A stretch of 64,000 bases of DNA from Acinetobacter gerneri DSM 14967 = CIP 107464 = MTCC 9824 (GTDB lineage Bacteria; Pseudomonadota; Gammaproteobacteria; Pseudomonadales; Moraxellaceae). Location of the stretch: contig NZ_KB849543.1 of NCBI RefSeq assembly GCF_000368565.1, positions 124,001-188,000 of the forward strand. The letters are read 5' to 3'. The notes below the pieces were generated by a model. It was not told where the DNA came from and searched no databases. It saw nothing but the letters and a program-made list of their open reading frames with translations. Positions 8,645 through 16,524 of the stretch are shown piece after piece. Position 1 is the first letter of the stretch; the number at the start of each line of letters is the position of its first letter. The position numbers and the translations under genes were made by a program.

Positions 8645-9439
8645 ATGAATCTCGAATTACAAGATCGCGTTGCTATTGTTACTGGCGGTGGAATGGGGAT
8701 TGGTAAAGAAGTCGCAAGACTACTTTCTCAAGAAGGTTGTAAGGTTGTTGTCTGTGCTCGTCGTATGAGTTATTTGCAACAAGCAGCGCAAGAAATTTCA
8801 GAAGAAACAGGCAATGAAGTATTGGCATTGACTTGTGATACGACCGATATGGCAACGGTTCAAGAGATGGTCAATAAAACCGTCGAAAAATTTGGTCGTA
8901 TTGATATTTTGGTCAATGGTGCTGCTGCGCCATCAGGTGTAGTACGTAATGATATTGAATTTGCAGAAGATCATGAATTATTGGGTGATTTAGATACCAA
9001 AGTGATTGGTTATTTCCGCTGTGCAAAAGCTGTAGTTCCTCATATGAAGAAAAATGGTTTTGGTCGCATTATCAATATCGGTGGCTTAACAGGTCGTGGC
9101 AGTAAAGTGATGTCAGGCATGCGCAATTTGGCAATTGTGCATATGACTAAAACACTTTCAGACCAACTTGGTCCAAATGGAATAACTGTTAATTTGATCC
9201 ATCCGGGTGTCGTCGATACACCTCATATTGAAGAGCTTTATGAGCGCGAAGGAATTAAACAAAACAAAACTCCAGAACAAGTTCGACAAGGCTATATCGA
9301 CAATACCCCGATTCGTCGCACCTTAGCACCGATTGAAATGGGTTATCTCATCGGATTCTTGGCATCTCCTAAAGCTGGTGCAATCACTGGGGAATCTATT
9401 GGTATTGATGGCGGTTTGACACGCGGTATCTTTATCTAA
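8645..9439 (+). CDS. SDR-family protein lacking the YxxxK catalytic pair
   Basis: A 264-residue short-chain dehydrogenase fold. The Rossmann motif T-G-G-G-M-G-I-G-K is intact near residues 13-21 and D-I-L-V-N-G-A-A replaces the usual NAG. The segment that normally reads Y-x-x-x-K before the H-L-T-K stretch reads S-G-M-R-N-L-A-I-V-H-M-T-K, so both the catalytic Tyr and Lys appear to be absent (Ser and Asn at those places). The C-terminal G-I-D-G-G-L block is normal. It may therefore be a non-oxidoreductase member, for example a lyase-, isomerase- or decarboxylase-like enzyme, or use another acid/base. Fifth-gene-or-earlier position in an aromatic-type operon suggests a pathway step. Confidence 0.8.
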   Translation: MNLELQDRVAIVTGGGMGIGKEVARLLSQEGCKVVVCARRMSYLQQAAQEISEETGNEVLALTCDTTDMATVQEMVNKTVEKFGRIDILVNGAAAPSGVVRNDIEFAEDHELLGDLDTKVIGYFRCAKAVVPHMKKNGFGRIINIGGLTGRGSKVMSGMRNLAIVHMTKTLSDQLGPNGITVNLIHPGVVDTPHIEELYEREGIKQNKTPEQVRQGYIDNTPIRRTLAPIEMGYLIGFLASPKAGAITGESIGIDGGLTRGIFI

Positions 9440-9466
9440 CAGTCCAAGTAATAAAGGAGGTTGCTC

Positions 9467-10504
9467 ATGTCGAACGGAACGATTTTAGTGGCAACAGCGG
9501 GGCAGGCGGTGATTCGCTCTGGGGATGATGGAAAAACTTGGCATCGCTTAGGTGTAGGTCAAGCCATTGAGTTCGATGCGATTACACGTTCGCTATCCCA
9601 AGACCCTGTTCACCATGAAGTTAGTTATGCTGGTACAGATGTTGGATTGTGTGTCAGTAAAAACTGTGGCGGATTGTGGGAGATTGTTGATTCGCCATTC
9701 AATGGTGAAACGGTCTGGAAAGTCGCAGTTGATCCAAAAAACAATCAACGTATTTTTGTGGGAACAGGAGCACCATCTAGAGCAGTTTTATGGCGCACAT
9801 TGGATGGTGGCAAAACTTGGACTCGTGCCAATGTTGAGATTCCTGAGTTCTGTGCAGGGGTAAATCGACCACGATTATTGGCTTTTGCCTATGATCCAAC
9901 GGATGCAGATCAGTTATGGTTTGGTCTAGAGGAAGGGGGCTTATTCCATTCAACGGATGGTGGTGGAAATTGGCAGCGAGTCGATGATCGTCTACTTTGG
10001 GACTTCAATTCCGATATTCATAGCATCGCGGTATTGCCAAATCATGGTCAAAAAGTCGTGATCGTGCTCTGTGTAAACGCAATTTATCGTAGTGTTGATA
10101 ATGGCGAAACTTGGACAGGAATTGTTGGTAAAGAGCAATTTGATTTGTATTACGTTCGGGCGATGTCGGTTCACCATGCTGCCGAAGATACCGTATTTGT
10201 CAGTATCTCAGATGGGACACCAGGAAGTACCAGCAAAATTTTGCGTTCTAAAGATGCTGCTCAAACTTGGGAAATCCTACCTTTGCCAGTTCAACCCAAT
10301 TCTTGTATTTGGGCGATTCAGCAAAATTTTGATGATCCAAATAAAATTGTGATTGGCACAAAATATGGACATTTATTTACTTCTGAAAATGGTGGAAATA
10401 GCTGGATCAAACAATGGCGAGAGTTTAGTGAAATCAGCGATGTGCTGTGGACACCAGCTCGTACAGAAATCAAAGCATTACACCAGTCTGTGATAGAAAA
10501 ATAG
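9467..10504 (+). CDS. Asp-box (BNR/Ycf48-like) beta-propeller protein
   Basis: A 345-residue protein built from Asp-box repeats. At least six S/T-x-D/N-x-G-x-T-W-like boxes are readable: S-G-D-D-G-K-T-W near the N-terminus, T-L-D-G-G-K-T-W, S-T-D-G-G-G-N-W, S-V-D-N-G-E-T-W, S-K-D-A-A-Q-T-W and S-E-N-G-G-N-S-W, plus a degenerate S-K-N-C-G-G-L-W. That spacing predicts a six- or seven-bladed propeller. There is no signal peptide or membrane segment, so it should be cytoplasmic, unlike sialidases or Ycf48. The ATG is chosen because AAAGGAGG lies six bases upstream. No function is known to me; its operon position suggests an enzyme, such as a lactone or isomer-acting one, or an assembly factor. 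Confidence 0.78.
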   Translation: MSNGTILVATAGQAVIRSGDDGKTWHRLGVGQAIEFDAITRSLSQDPVHHEVSYAGTDVGLCVSKNCGGLWEIVDSPFNGETVWKVAVDPKNNQRIFVGTGAPSRAVLWRTLDGGKTWTRANVEIPEFCAGVNRPRLLAFAYDPTDADQLWFGLEEGGLFHSTDGGGNWQRVDDRLLWDFNSDIHSIAVLPNHGQKVVIVLCVNAIYRSVDNGETWTGIVGKEQFDLYYVRAMSVHHAAEDTVFVSISDGTPGSTSKILRSKDAAQTWEILPLPVQPNSCIWAIQQNFDDPNKIVIGTKYGHLFTSENGGNSWIKQWREFSEISDVLWTPARTEIKALHQSVIEK

Positions 10505-10512
10505 GAGCGCGT

Positions 10513-10971
10513 ATGAATATTAAAGTGATTCGTACCCATCTATCGCTTTTTGTCAGTGATCCAGAATATTCGGCGAAATGGTATGCCGATGTACTAGGAA
10601 TGGTCGAACATGCCCGTGGTGCACAGTGGATAATGATGAGTTTTGGTGAAAAGCATCATGATATTGCTTTAATCAAAGCTCCCGAAGGCGCACAGCAAGG
10701 TGGTCTTGGCTTACAGCACTATGGGATTGAAATAGATGGGACATTTGAAACATTGCAGCGCTTACACGGCATGTTGCTTGATAAAGGCGTACAAATCGTA
10801 AAAACAACCGATCATGCTGTTGGAAATGGATTGTATTTCAATGATCCAGATGGAAATCGACTTGAATTCTTTTTAGAAACGGTACATGACAATCAACAGG
10901 CGATTGATCTGTTTAGAGAAACCTGTGCCCCAAGTAATCCAATTGAAATTCCTCCTATTTTTGAGAAATAA
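10513..10971 (+). CDS. VOC-family protein, single-domain extradiol dioxygenase-like
   Basis: A 152-residue vicinal-oxygen-chelate protein. Residues line up with type I extradiol dioxygenases: His9 and His69 (L-Q-H-Y-G-I-E-I) and Glu118 (G-N-R-L-E-F-F) as metal ligands, and His49 in H-H-D-I-A-L at the place of the catalytic base. It is only one VOC module pair long, shorter than BphC-type enzymes, so a dimeric enzyme or a glyoxalase-like isomerase is also possible. It starts at an ATG nine bases after the propeller gene with GGAG upstream. Next to an FAD hydroxylase and alpha/beta hydrolase it is a candidate ring-opening enzyme. Confidence 0.78.
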   Translation: MNIKVIRTHLSLFVSDPEYSAKWYADVLGMVEHARGAQWIMMSFGEKHHDIALIKAPEGAQQGGLGLQHYGIEIDGTFETLQRLHGMLLDKGVQIVKTTDHAVGNGLYFNDPDGNRLEFFLETVHDNQQAIDLFRETCAPSNPIEIPPIFEK

Positions 10972-10972
10972 C

Positions 10973-11575
10973 ATGAAAAAAGCAAATTTTGAAAATTATC
11001 ACATTCGTAAATGGTTTAGTTTTACCGAAGAAACTTTAGCCAATGAAACAGGTCAATTGGCTGATGGAGAACCCGTTTATAAATATGCAATTGCGGCGGC
11101 TATTCATAATCTATATGCAGGACGATTTTCAGAAGATTTAAGTGAGTTGATTGAGCATTCTCCTGATTTGGGGCGAGAGTTTGGTCGCCGAATTCAAGAA
11201 CTTGCCAATGGTCGTGAAATTGTCAGTTATGGGAAATCTATTTTGGTTGGCATGAACTGTGAATATGAACATGGCAATGCATTTTTAACCAATCCTGCGG
11301 CAGATCCAATCCGTGTGGCTTTAGGCGGTGGTAAATCATGGGTTCCTTCAACAGGAAAACGTGGTGTAGCAGGAACAATTATTGATGTGCCTTTAGCACA
11401 TAAAGATGCACTTTATGTACGCTCACATTATGACAGTATTTCCCTATCTTTTAATGATGGACCGGGAAATGATGAACTGATTATTATCTGGGCTTTTGCA
11501 ACGCGAGGACGTTTGCATGCTCGATTAGGTGGATTAAAAGCTGAAGAAATTCAGGGTGAAAATGGTCTTATCTAA
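10973..11575 (+). CDS. AA_synth-family protein of unknown function
   Basis: A 200-residue protein resembling the so-called amino acid synthesis family (PF06684), a group without a settled activity. Visible conserved blocks are P-V-Y-K-Y-A-I-A-A-A near residue 27, L-Y-A-G-R-F-S-E-D-L-S-E-L, S-Y-G-K-S-I-L-V-G, E-Y-E-H-G-N-A, A-L-G-G-G-K-S-W-V-P-S, a V-P-L-A-H-K-D-A block and V-R-S-H-Y-D-S. The conserved Lys, His and Glu residues suggest an enzyme. The start ATG is two bases after the VOC stop, with GAG-rich upstream sequence, so the two are tightly coupled. Earlier in-frame starts lie inside the VOC gene and were not chosen. Confidence 0.75.
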   Translation: MKKANFENYHIRKWFSFTEETLANETGQLADGEPVYKYAIAAAIHNLYAGRFSEDLSELIEHSPDLGREFGRRIQELANGREIVSYGKSILVGMNCEYEHGNAFLTNPAADPIRVALGGGKSWVPSTGKRGVAGTIIDVPLAHKDALYVRSHYDSISLSFNDGPGNDELIIIWAFATRGRLHARLGGLKAEEIQGENGLI

Positions 11576-11584
11576 GTAAAAGTT

Positions 11585-11612
11585 TTGAGGAGAAACCCAT
11601 TTTTCTCTTCAA
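11585..11612 (+). other. Intercistronic hairpin
   Basis: Arms TTGAGGAGAAA (11585-11595) and TTTCTCTTCAA (11602-11612) pair with one mismatch in the 72-base gap before the alpha/beta hydrolase. No T run follows, so it is probably an mRNA processing or stabilising element and not a terminator. Confidence 0.4.
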
Positions 11613-11647
11613 ATTGTTCATTCCATGTTTGAAGAGGTTTTGCCCAA

Positions 11648-12490
11648 ATGAACCATTCGCAAAGTCATTATTTAAAGTCCCGTGATGGACTAAATTTGCA
11701 TTATTTAACTTGGGGCGATCGTGCATCTCCTGCGATTATTTTATTACATGGCTTAAGATCATACGCACTCACTTGGGCACCATTGGCTGAAATACTCTCC
11801 CAGCAATTTTATGTTATCGCACTAGATCAGCGTGGTCGTGGCTTAAGTGATTGGGCTGAAAATTATGAAACATATCAAACCAAAGTGTATGTCGAAGACT
11901 TAGAAGATTTGGTGAAATGTGAAAATCTAGAAAAGTTCATCATTGTTGGGCATTCATTAGGCGGGACAAATGCACTCGAATATAATCGCCTGCACCCTGA
12001 AAAAGTAAGCGCTTTGATTATTGAAGATATTGGTCCGGGTTCATCTATACAAGGGGATGGTGCAGAACGAATTCGACGTGAAATGCAGAATACGCCTTTG
12101 GAATTTGCTACTTGGCAACAAGCCATCGATTTTTGGAAAAAATTAAGACCTTTGATTGGTCAAGAAGGGATTCAATCTCGTGTTGAAAATACGCTTGTTG
12201 AGAAAGATGGAAAAATTATTTGGAAACATGATCAGCAAGGTATTGCAAAAGCTCGATTGAATATCGCATCAACGGATCTTTGGCCTGCCGTAGAGCAAAT
12301 TGATTGCCCGACATTATTTATCAAGGGTGGGTTATCTGATTTTTTACCTTCAACAACGCTAGAAGCAATCAGATTTAAAAAACCTGATATTGAGTTTATA
12401 GAAATTGCAGATGCATCTCATTATGTTCATGATGACCAAGCAGAAATGTATAACCAAGCCGTAATTCAATTTTTAAGCAAAATAGACTGA
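11648..12490 (+). CDS. Alpha/beta hydrolase
   Basis: A 280-residue alpha/beta-fold hydrolase. The nucleophile elbow G-H-S-L-G-G, oxyanion-hole H-G-L-R-S, the acid in the L-S-D-F-L-P loop and the C-terminal D-A-S-H-Y-V-H-D histidine are present. It looks like the MhpC/BphD/lactonase group, so hydrolysis of a C-C bond in a ring-cleavage product or of an enol-lactone are the main options. It sits between the AA_synth gene and the FAD hydroxylase in one operon. There is no signal peptide. The family does not settle the substrate. Confidence 0.85.
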   Translation: MNHSQSHYLKSRDGLNLHYLTWGDRASPAIILLHGLRSYALTWAPLAEILSQQFYVIALDQRGRGLSDWAENYETYQTKVYVEDLEDLVKCENLEKFIIVGHSLGGTNALEYNRLHPEKVSALIIEDIGPGSSIQGDGAERIRREMQNTPLEFATWQQAIDFWKKLRPLIGQEGIQSRVENTLVEKDGKIIWKHDQQGIAKARLNIASTDLWPAVEQIDCPTLFIKGGLSDFLPSTTLEAIRFKKPDIEFIEIADASHYVHDDQAEMYNQAVIQFLSKID

Positions 12491-12522
12491 ATTTAAAATA
12501 GACGTAATAGGGAAAATTGACC

Positions 12523-14133
12523 ATGAGAAACGAGCAAACGGATGTTGTGATTGTCGGTGGTGGACCAAATGGTATCGCACTGGCTCATTACATGGGCATT
12601 TATGGAATCAAAACGATTGTTTTAGAAGTGAACCCAGATATTTTACCTTATCCCCGTGCAGTGGGTATGGATGATGAAGCGCTTCGCGTTTTACAGACAA
12701 CTGGGGTGACTGATGAAGTCGTTAAAGACATGATTCACAACGTTCCATTACGTTATTTTAATGCTGCGGGTGTTTGTTTTGCTGAGGTCAAACCGACTGT
12801 TGCTGATTATGGTTGGCCCATGCGAAATATTTTCATGCAACAACTCTTTGAAAAAAGTATGCGTGAACTGCTAACAAAATATTCAAATGTTGAATTGCGT
12901 TCAGGGCACGAAATGCTTGATCTCGAACAAAACGATCAAGCGGTTCAGGTACAAGTCAAAGATCAAAATGGTGAAACTTATCAGATCACTGCACGTTACC
13001 TGATTGGTGCAGATGGCGGAAGATCTGGCGTACGTAAAAAAGTCGGTATCCAACTTGAAGGATTGACCCATCCTCGAAAATGGGTCGTTGTTGATGCTGC
13101 AAATGATACATTAGATGCACCTTATACAGCTTTGCATGCTGATCCTAGTCGTCCTTTTGTCTGTATTTATCTTCCGTACCAACAACGACGTTGGGAGTTT
13201 ATGCTCTTTGAAGGTGAAGACGAGGAGCAGATGTGCCAAGAGGAAAATATTCGAAAGCTCATTCGTACACATATCGGCGATGATGTTGATCAATTAAACA
13301 TTATTCGCATTCGTGCTTATACCCATAATTCACGAGTTGCCAACCGCTTTATCGAAGGTCGAGTCGTTTTAATTGGCGATGCCGCACATATTACACCGCC
13401 GTGGGCAGGTCAGGGTTTAAACTCAGGCATTCGTGATGTTGGAAATATTGCTTGGAAACTGGCTGCTGTCATCAAGGGCTATGCTGCTGAAAAAATCATC
13501 GAAAGCTATGATGTTGAGCGACGTGGGCATGCGACTGATTTGGTTGCACTCGCGGATAATATGGGCATGGTCTTGGGGCTGACAAATCCATTGGTGGCAG
13601 GAATCCGTGACTGGATTTTCCAAGCATTTAACAATGTTGATGCATTACGCAGTCATTTAGTTGAATTTAAATTTAAACCGAAACCATTTTTAAGCAAAGG
13701 GCTGGTATATCACCCACGTAATAGCGTCCAAAAAGACGATATTGTCGGTAAGATTTTTATCCAACCTGATGTTCAGACCGTTGATCAGCAGCGTATAAAA
13801 TTTGATGAAGTTTTGGGTAAATGGTATTCCGTTATTGCATTTAGAAAAAATCCAATGCAAGGATTATCAAGTGAAATGCAACAATTTTGGCGCGACCGAG
13901 AAACCAATTTTATCCAAGTTAATCGTTCAAAAAGTGGTTTGACTCGAAACCAACCTTTGCTTTCTGGTGAAAATGTAATCAGTGTTGAAGATATAGATCA
14001 TAAACTTGAAAATTGGTTTGTAGATGCGCGTGACGAGGTTGTGATTGTACGTCCTGATCGTTTTATTGCTGCGACATGTTCTATCGAACAACTGAATGCA
14101 ACTTTGGAGAAGCTCGCATGCCAACTCCAGTAA
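12523..14133 (+). CDS. FAD-dependent aromatic hydroxylase (MhpA-like)
   Basis: A 536-residue group A flavin monooxygenase. The FAD motif V-I-V-G-G-G-P-N-G lies near residue 10, the second FAD motif G-D-A-A-H-I-T-P-P-W-A-G-Q-G near residue 285, and the D-G-G-R-S-x-V-R block in between. Length and the C-terminal thioredoxin-like domain match 3-(3-hydroxyphenyl)propionate hydroxylases. It should hydroxylate a phenolic or heteroaromatic acid using NAD(P)H and O2. The ATG at 12523 is used because an upstream TTG has no better ribosome site. The downstream hydratase gene starts inside its last codons. Two further MhpA-like hydroxylases are at 40248 and 46227. Confidence 0.88.
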   Translation: MRNEQTDVVIVGGGPNGIALAHYMGIYGIKTIVLEVNPDILPYPRAVGMDDEALRVLQTTGVTDEVVKDMIHNVPLRYFNAAGVCFAEVKPTVADYGWPMRNIFMQQLFEKSMRELLTKYSNVELRSGHEMLDLEQNDQAVQVQVKDQNGETYQITARYLIGADGGRSGVRKKVGIQLEGLTHPRKWVVVDAANDTLDAPYTALHADPSRPFVCIYLPYQQRRWEFMLFEGEDEEQMCQEENIRKLIRTHIGDDVDQLNIIRIRAYTHNSRVANRFIEGRVVLIGDAAHITPPWAGQGLNSGIRDVGNIAWKLAAVIKGYAAEKIIESYDVERRGHATDLVALADNMGMVLGLTNPLVAGIRDWIFQAFNNVDALRSHLVEFKFKPKPFLSKGLVYHPRNSVQKDDIVGKIFIQPDVQTVDQQRIKFDEVLGKWYSVIAFRKNPMQGLSSEMQQFWRDRETNFIQVNRSKSGLTRNQPLLSGENVISVEDIDHKLENWFVDARDEVVIVRPDRFIAATCSIEQLNATLEKLACQLQ

Positions 14134-14894
14134 ATGATCAAGTGATAAAAAATTTATTAGATGCCCGCCTACACAATCGAAAAGTTGAAACTTCACAGTT
14201 TTCATCTATAGAAATGCAGCAAGCTTATGAGATTCAACAGCGTTTAATCGCAGGGTATCTCAAACAAAATCAAGCGAAACACAGCGGTTGGAAGGTCGCT
14301 TTATCTGGTGCACCTGCCCAACATAAATATGCAATTGATGAGCCTGTATATGGTCGATTAACCACTGATATGCAACTGAACACAGGCGATACGATCTACT
14401 GTTCTCAAGATGAATTGCCAAAATTTGAGATCGAACTTGCTTTTCGATTGAAGCAGGATTTGCTCGCTCAGCAAATATATACAGACCAGTCACTTATCCA
14501 AGCGATTGATGAGGTTATTCCTGCTTTAGAAATTGCCAATGTGCGTTGGCAAGATTGGAATTTTAGTTTGGGGCAATTTATCGCGGATAATTCTGCTGCA
14601 TCAAAGTATGTTTTAGGCAAGCCATTAAGCATGACACTTGATGAAGTGATGGCAAATATTGAGATAGAGCAAAGTAGTCATGCGCTTGTCCTGACATTTT
14701 CAGAGCAAGACAATGCTCTAAAAAATTATTTATGGCTGGTCCGTAAATTATTATCCCAAGGGATGACTTTAAGCGTAGGTGAAATTATTTTGACGGGTTC
14801 ACTGATTCGACCTTTAAATATGGATCGTGCTAGCTACGAAGTACAATTGTTTGGGCAGACATTATCGATTGAAATCGCCAATGCAGTAAGCTGA
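14118..14894 (+). CDS. 2-keto-4-pentenoate hydratase-like protein
   Basis: A 258-residue member of the MhpD/XylJ hydratase and 4-oxalocrotonate decarboxylase group. Family blocks K-V-A-L-S-G-A near residue 58, the E-I-E-L-A-F-R strand and the P-A-L-E-I-A-N-V-R-W-x-D-W region with D-N-S-A-A-S are all visible. It probably hydrates a 2-hydroxydienoate to a 4-hydroxy-2-oxoacid. The ATG overlaps the previous stop by 16 bases, a strong sign of coupling. No partner aldolase (MhpE type) is in this operon, so the product may go to the ThDP decarboxylase instead; that is inference. Confidence 0.85.
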   Translation: MPTPVNDQVIKNLLDARLHNRKVETSQFSSIEMQQAYEIQQRLIAGYLKQNQAKHSGWKVALSGAPAQHKYAIDEPVYGRLTTDMQLNTGDTIYCSQDELPKFEIELAFRLKQDLLAQQIYTDQSLIQAIDEVIPALEIANVRWQDWNFSLGQFIADNSAASKYVLGKPLSMTLDEVMANIEIEQSSHALVLTFSEQDNALKNYLWLVRKLLSQGMTLSVGEIILTGSLIRPLNMDRASYEVQLFGQTLSIEIANAVS

Positions 14895-14962
14895 TTTGCA
14901 TCAAACAATGATTTTAGTACTCTTGAATATTCAAAATAAAAACTCATGCAGGTAGGGATTAG

Positions 14963-16420
14963 ATGCAATATGAAAATTTAACATTATTACGCTCGCAAGC
15001 CTTTATCAATGGTGAATGGCGAGATGCAGATGATGGCTCCACGCTAGAGGTATTTAATCCAGCAAATGCAGAAAAAATTGCCACTGTACCCAAGATGGGA
15101 AGATCAGAAGCATTGTCTGCTGTAGACGCTGCACAGAAAGCATTTAAAAGTTGGAGTCGAAAAAGTGCCAAAGAGCGTGGTCAGATTTTAAGAAAATGGT
15201 TTGATTTATTGATTGAGCATCAAGATGAATTGGCGACCATTTTGACTTTGGAACAAGGTAAACCTTTATCCGAGGCAAAAGGTGAAATTCTTTATGGTGC
15301 CTCATACCTAGAATGGTATGCAGAGGAAGCCAAAAGAATTTATGGAGATATTATCCCATCTCCAGGAAATGATCGGAAAATTTTGGTAAATAAACAAGCA
15401 ATTGGGGTGTGTGCTGCGATTACCCCTTGGAATTTTCCAAATGCAATGATTACTCGTAAAGTGGCTCCAGCTTTGGCAGCAGGTTGTACGATCATTGTGC
15501 GTCCTGCATCTCAAACACCTTTTTCAGCATTTGCAATCGCAGCATTGGCTGAGCAAGCAGGCATACCTAAAGGGGTATTTAATGTAATCACTGGATCATC
15601 AAGTGAAATAGGTCAAGTTTTGACAGAAGATGATCGAGTAAAAAAATTTAGTTTCACAGGTTCTACAGAAGTCGGCAAAAAACTCATTGCGCAATGTGCT
15701 TCAACAGTTAAAAAAGTTTCCATGGAACTTGGTGGAAATGCGCCTTTTATTGTTTTTGATGATGCCGATCTCGATGGTGCTGTAAAAGCAGCGATTGCAT
15801 GTAAGTTTAGAAATGCAGGACAAACCTGTGTTTGCGCCAACCGACTTTATGTCCAATCTGGGATTTATGACACGTTTGTAGAAAAGTTATCAGTGGCTGT
15901 TCAGGGCTTAAAAATAGGCAATGGACTCGATCAAGGAATTGATTTTGGTCCAGTGATAGATGCGTCAGCGATTAAAAAAGTGGAAGAGCATATTTCTGAT
16001 GCGGTATCTAAAGGCGGAGATATTGTATTAGGTGGACATAAACATCATTTAGGTGGATTGTTTTTTGAACCAACGATTATTCGTAATGCTACGCAAGCAA
16101 TGAAAGTGGCCAAGGAAGAAACATTTGGACCATTAGCGCCTGTGTTTAAGTTTGAAACTGAGCAAGAGGTGATTGACTATGCAAATGACACCGAGTTTGG
16201 TTTAGCAGCTTATTTTTTCACTAAAGATTTAGGTCGAGCGATGCGTGTTTCCGATGAATTGGAATACGGTATGGTCGCACTCAATACCGGTTTATTATCC
16301 AATGAAGCTGCACCATTTGGCGGAGTGAAACAGTCTGGATTGGGCAGAGAAGGATCAAAGTATGGGATTGAAGATTATTTAGAAATTAAATATTTTTTAA
16401 TGGCTGGTTTGACTGACTAA
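14963..16420 (+). CDS. NAD(P)-dependent succinate-semialdehyde-type dehydrogenase
   Basis: A 485-residue aldehyde dehydrogenase of the GabD subfamily: catalytic Glu255 in E-L-G-G-N-A-P-F, and Cys289 in G-Q-T-C-V-C-A-N-R, the double-Cys signature seen in succinate-semialdehyde dehydrogenases. Length matches GabD. It would oxidise succinate semialdehyde or a related omega-oxo acid such as glutarate semialdehyde. It is 68 bases behind the hydratase and is the last gene of the operon, ended by a terminator at 16466. Its presence suggests that the pathway ends in a dicarboxylic semialdehyde. Confidence 0.88.
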   Translation: MQYENLTLLRSQAFINGEWRDADDGSTLEVFNPANAEKIATVPKMGRSEALSAVDAAQKAFKSWSRKSAKERGQILRKWFDLLIEHQDELATILTLEQGKPLSEAKGEILYGASYLEWYAEEAKRIYGDIIPSPGNDRKILVNKQAIGVCAAITPWNFPNAMITRKVAPALAAGCTIIVRPASQTPFSAFAIAALAEQAGIPKGVFNVITGSSSEIGQVLTEDDRVKKFSFTGSTEVGKKLIAQCASTVKKVSMELGGNAPFIVFDDADLDGAVKAAIACKFRNAGQTCVCANRLYVQSGIYDTFVEKLSVAVQGLKIGNGLDQGIDFGPVIDASAIKKVEEHISDAVSKGGDIVLGGHKHHLGGLFFEPTIIRNATQAMKVAKEETFGPLAPVFKFETEQEVIDYANDTEFGLAAYFFTKDLGRAMRVSDELEYGMVALNTGLLSNEAAPFGGVKQSGLGREGSKYGIEDYLEIKYFLMAGLTD

Positions 16421-16465
16421 TATAGGGTCTTAATACATCCTCTATTTACCAACCTCAAATACTAA

Positions 16466-16501
16466 AAAGACAAGAAAATGATGATTCATCTTCTTGTCTT
16501 T
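16466..16501. terminator. Bidirectional intrinsic terminator
   Basis: The arms AAAGACAAGAA (16466-16476) and TTCTTGTCTTT (16491-16501) pair perfectly, with further pairing in the loop. It separates the convergent dehydrogenase and acyl ligase genes. Confidence 0.85.
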
Positions 16502-16524
16502 ATGTTTTGAAGAAAATATTTCCC

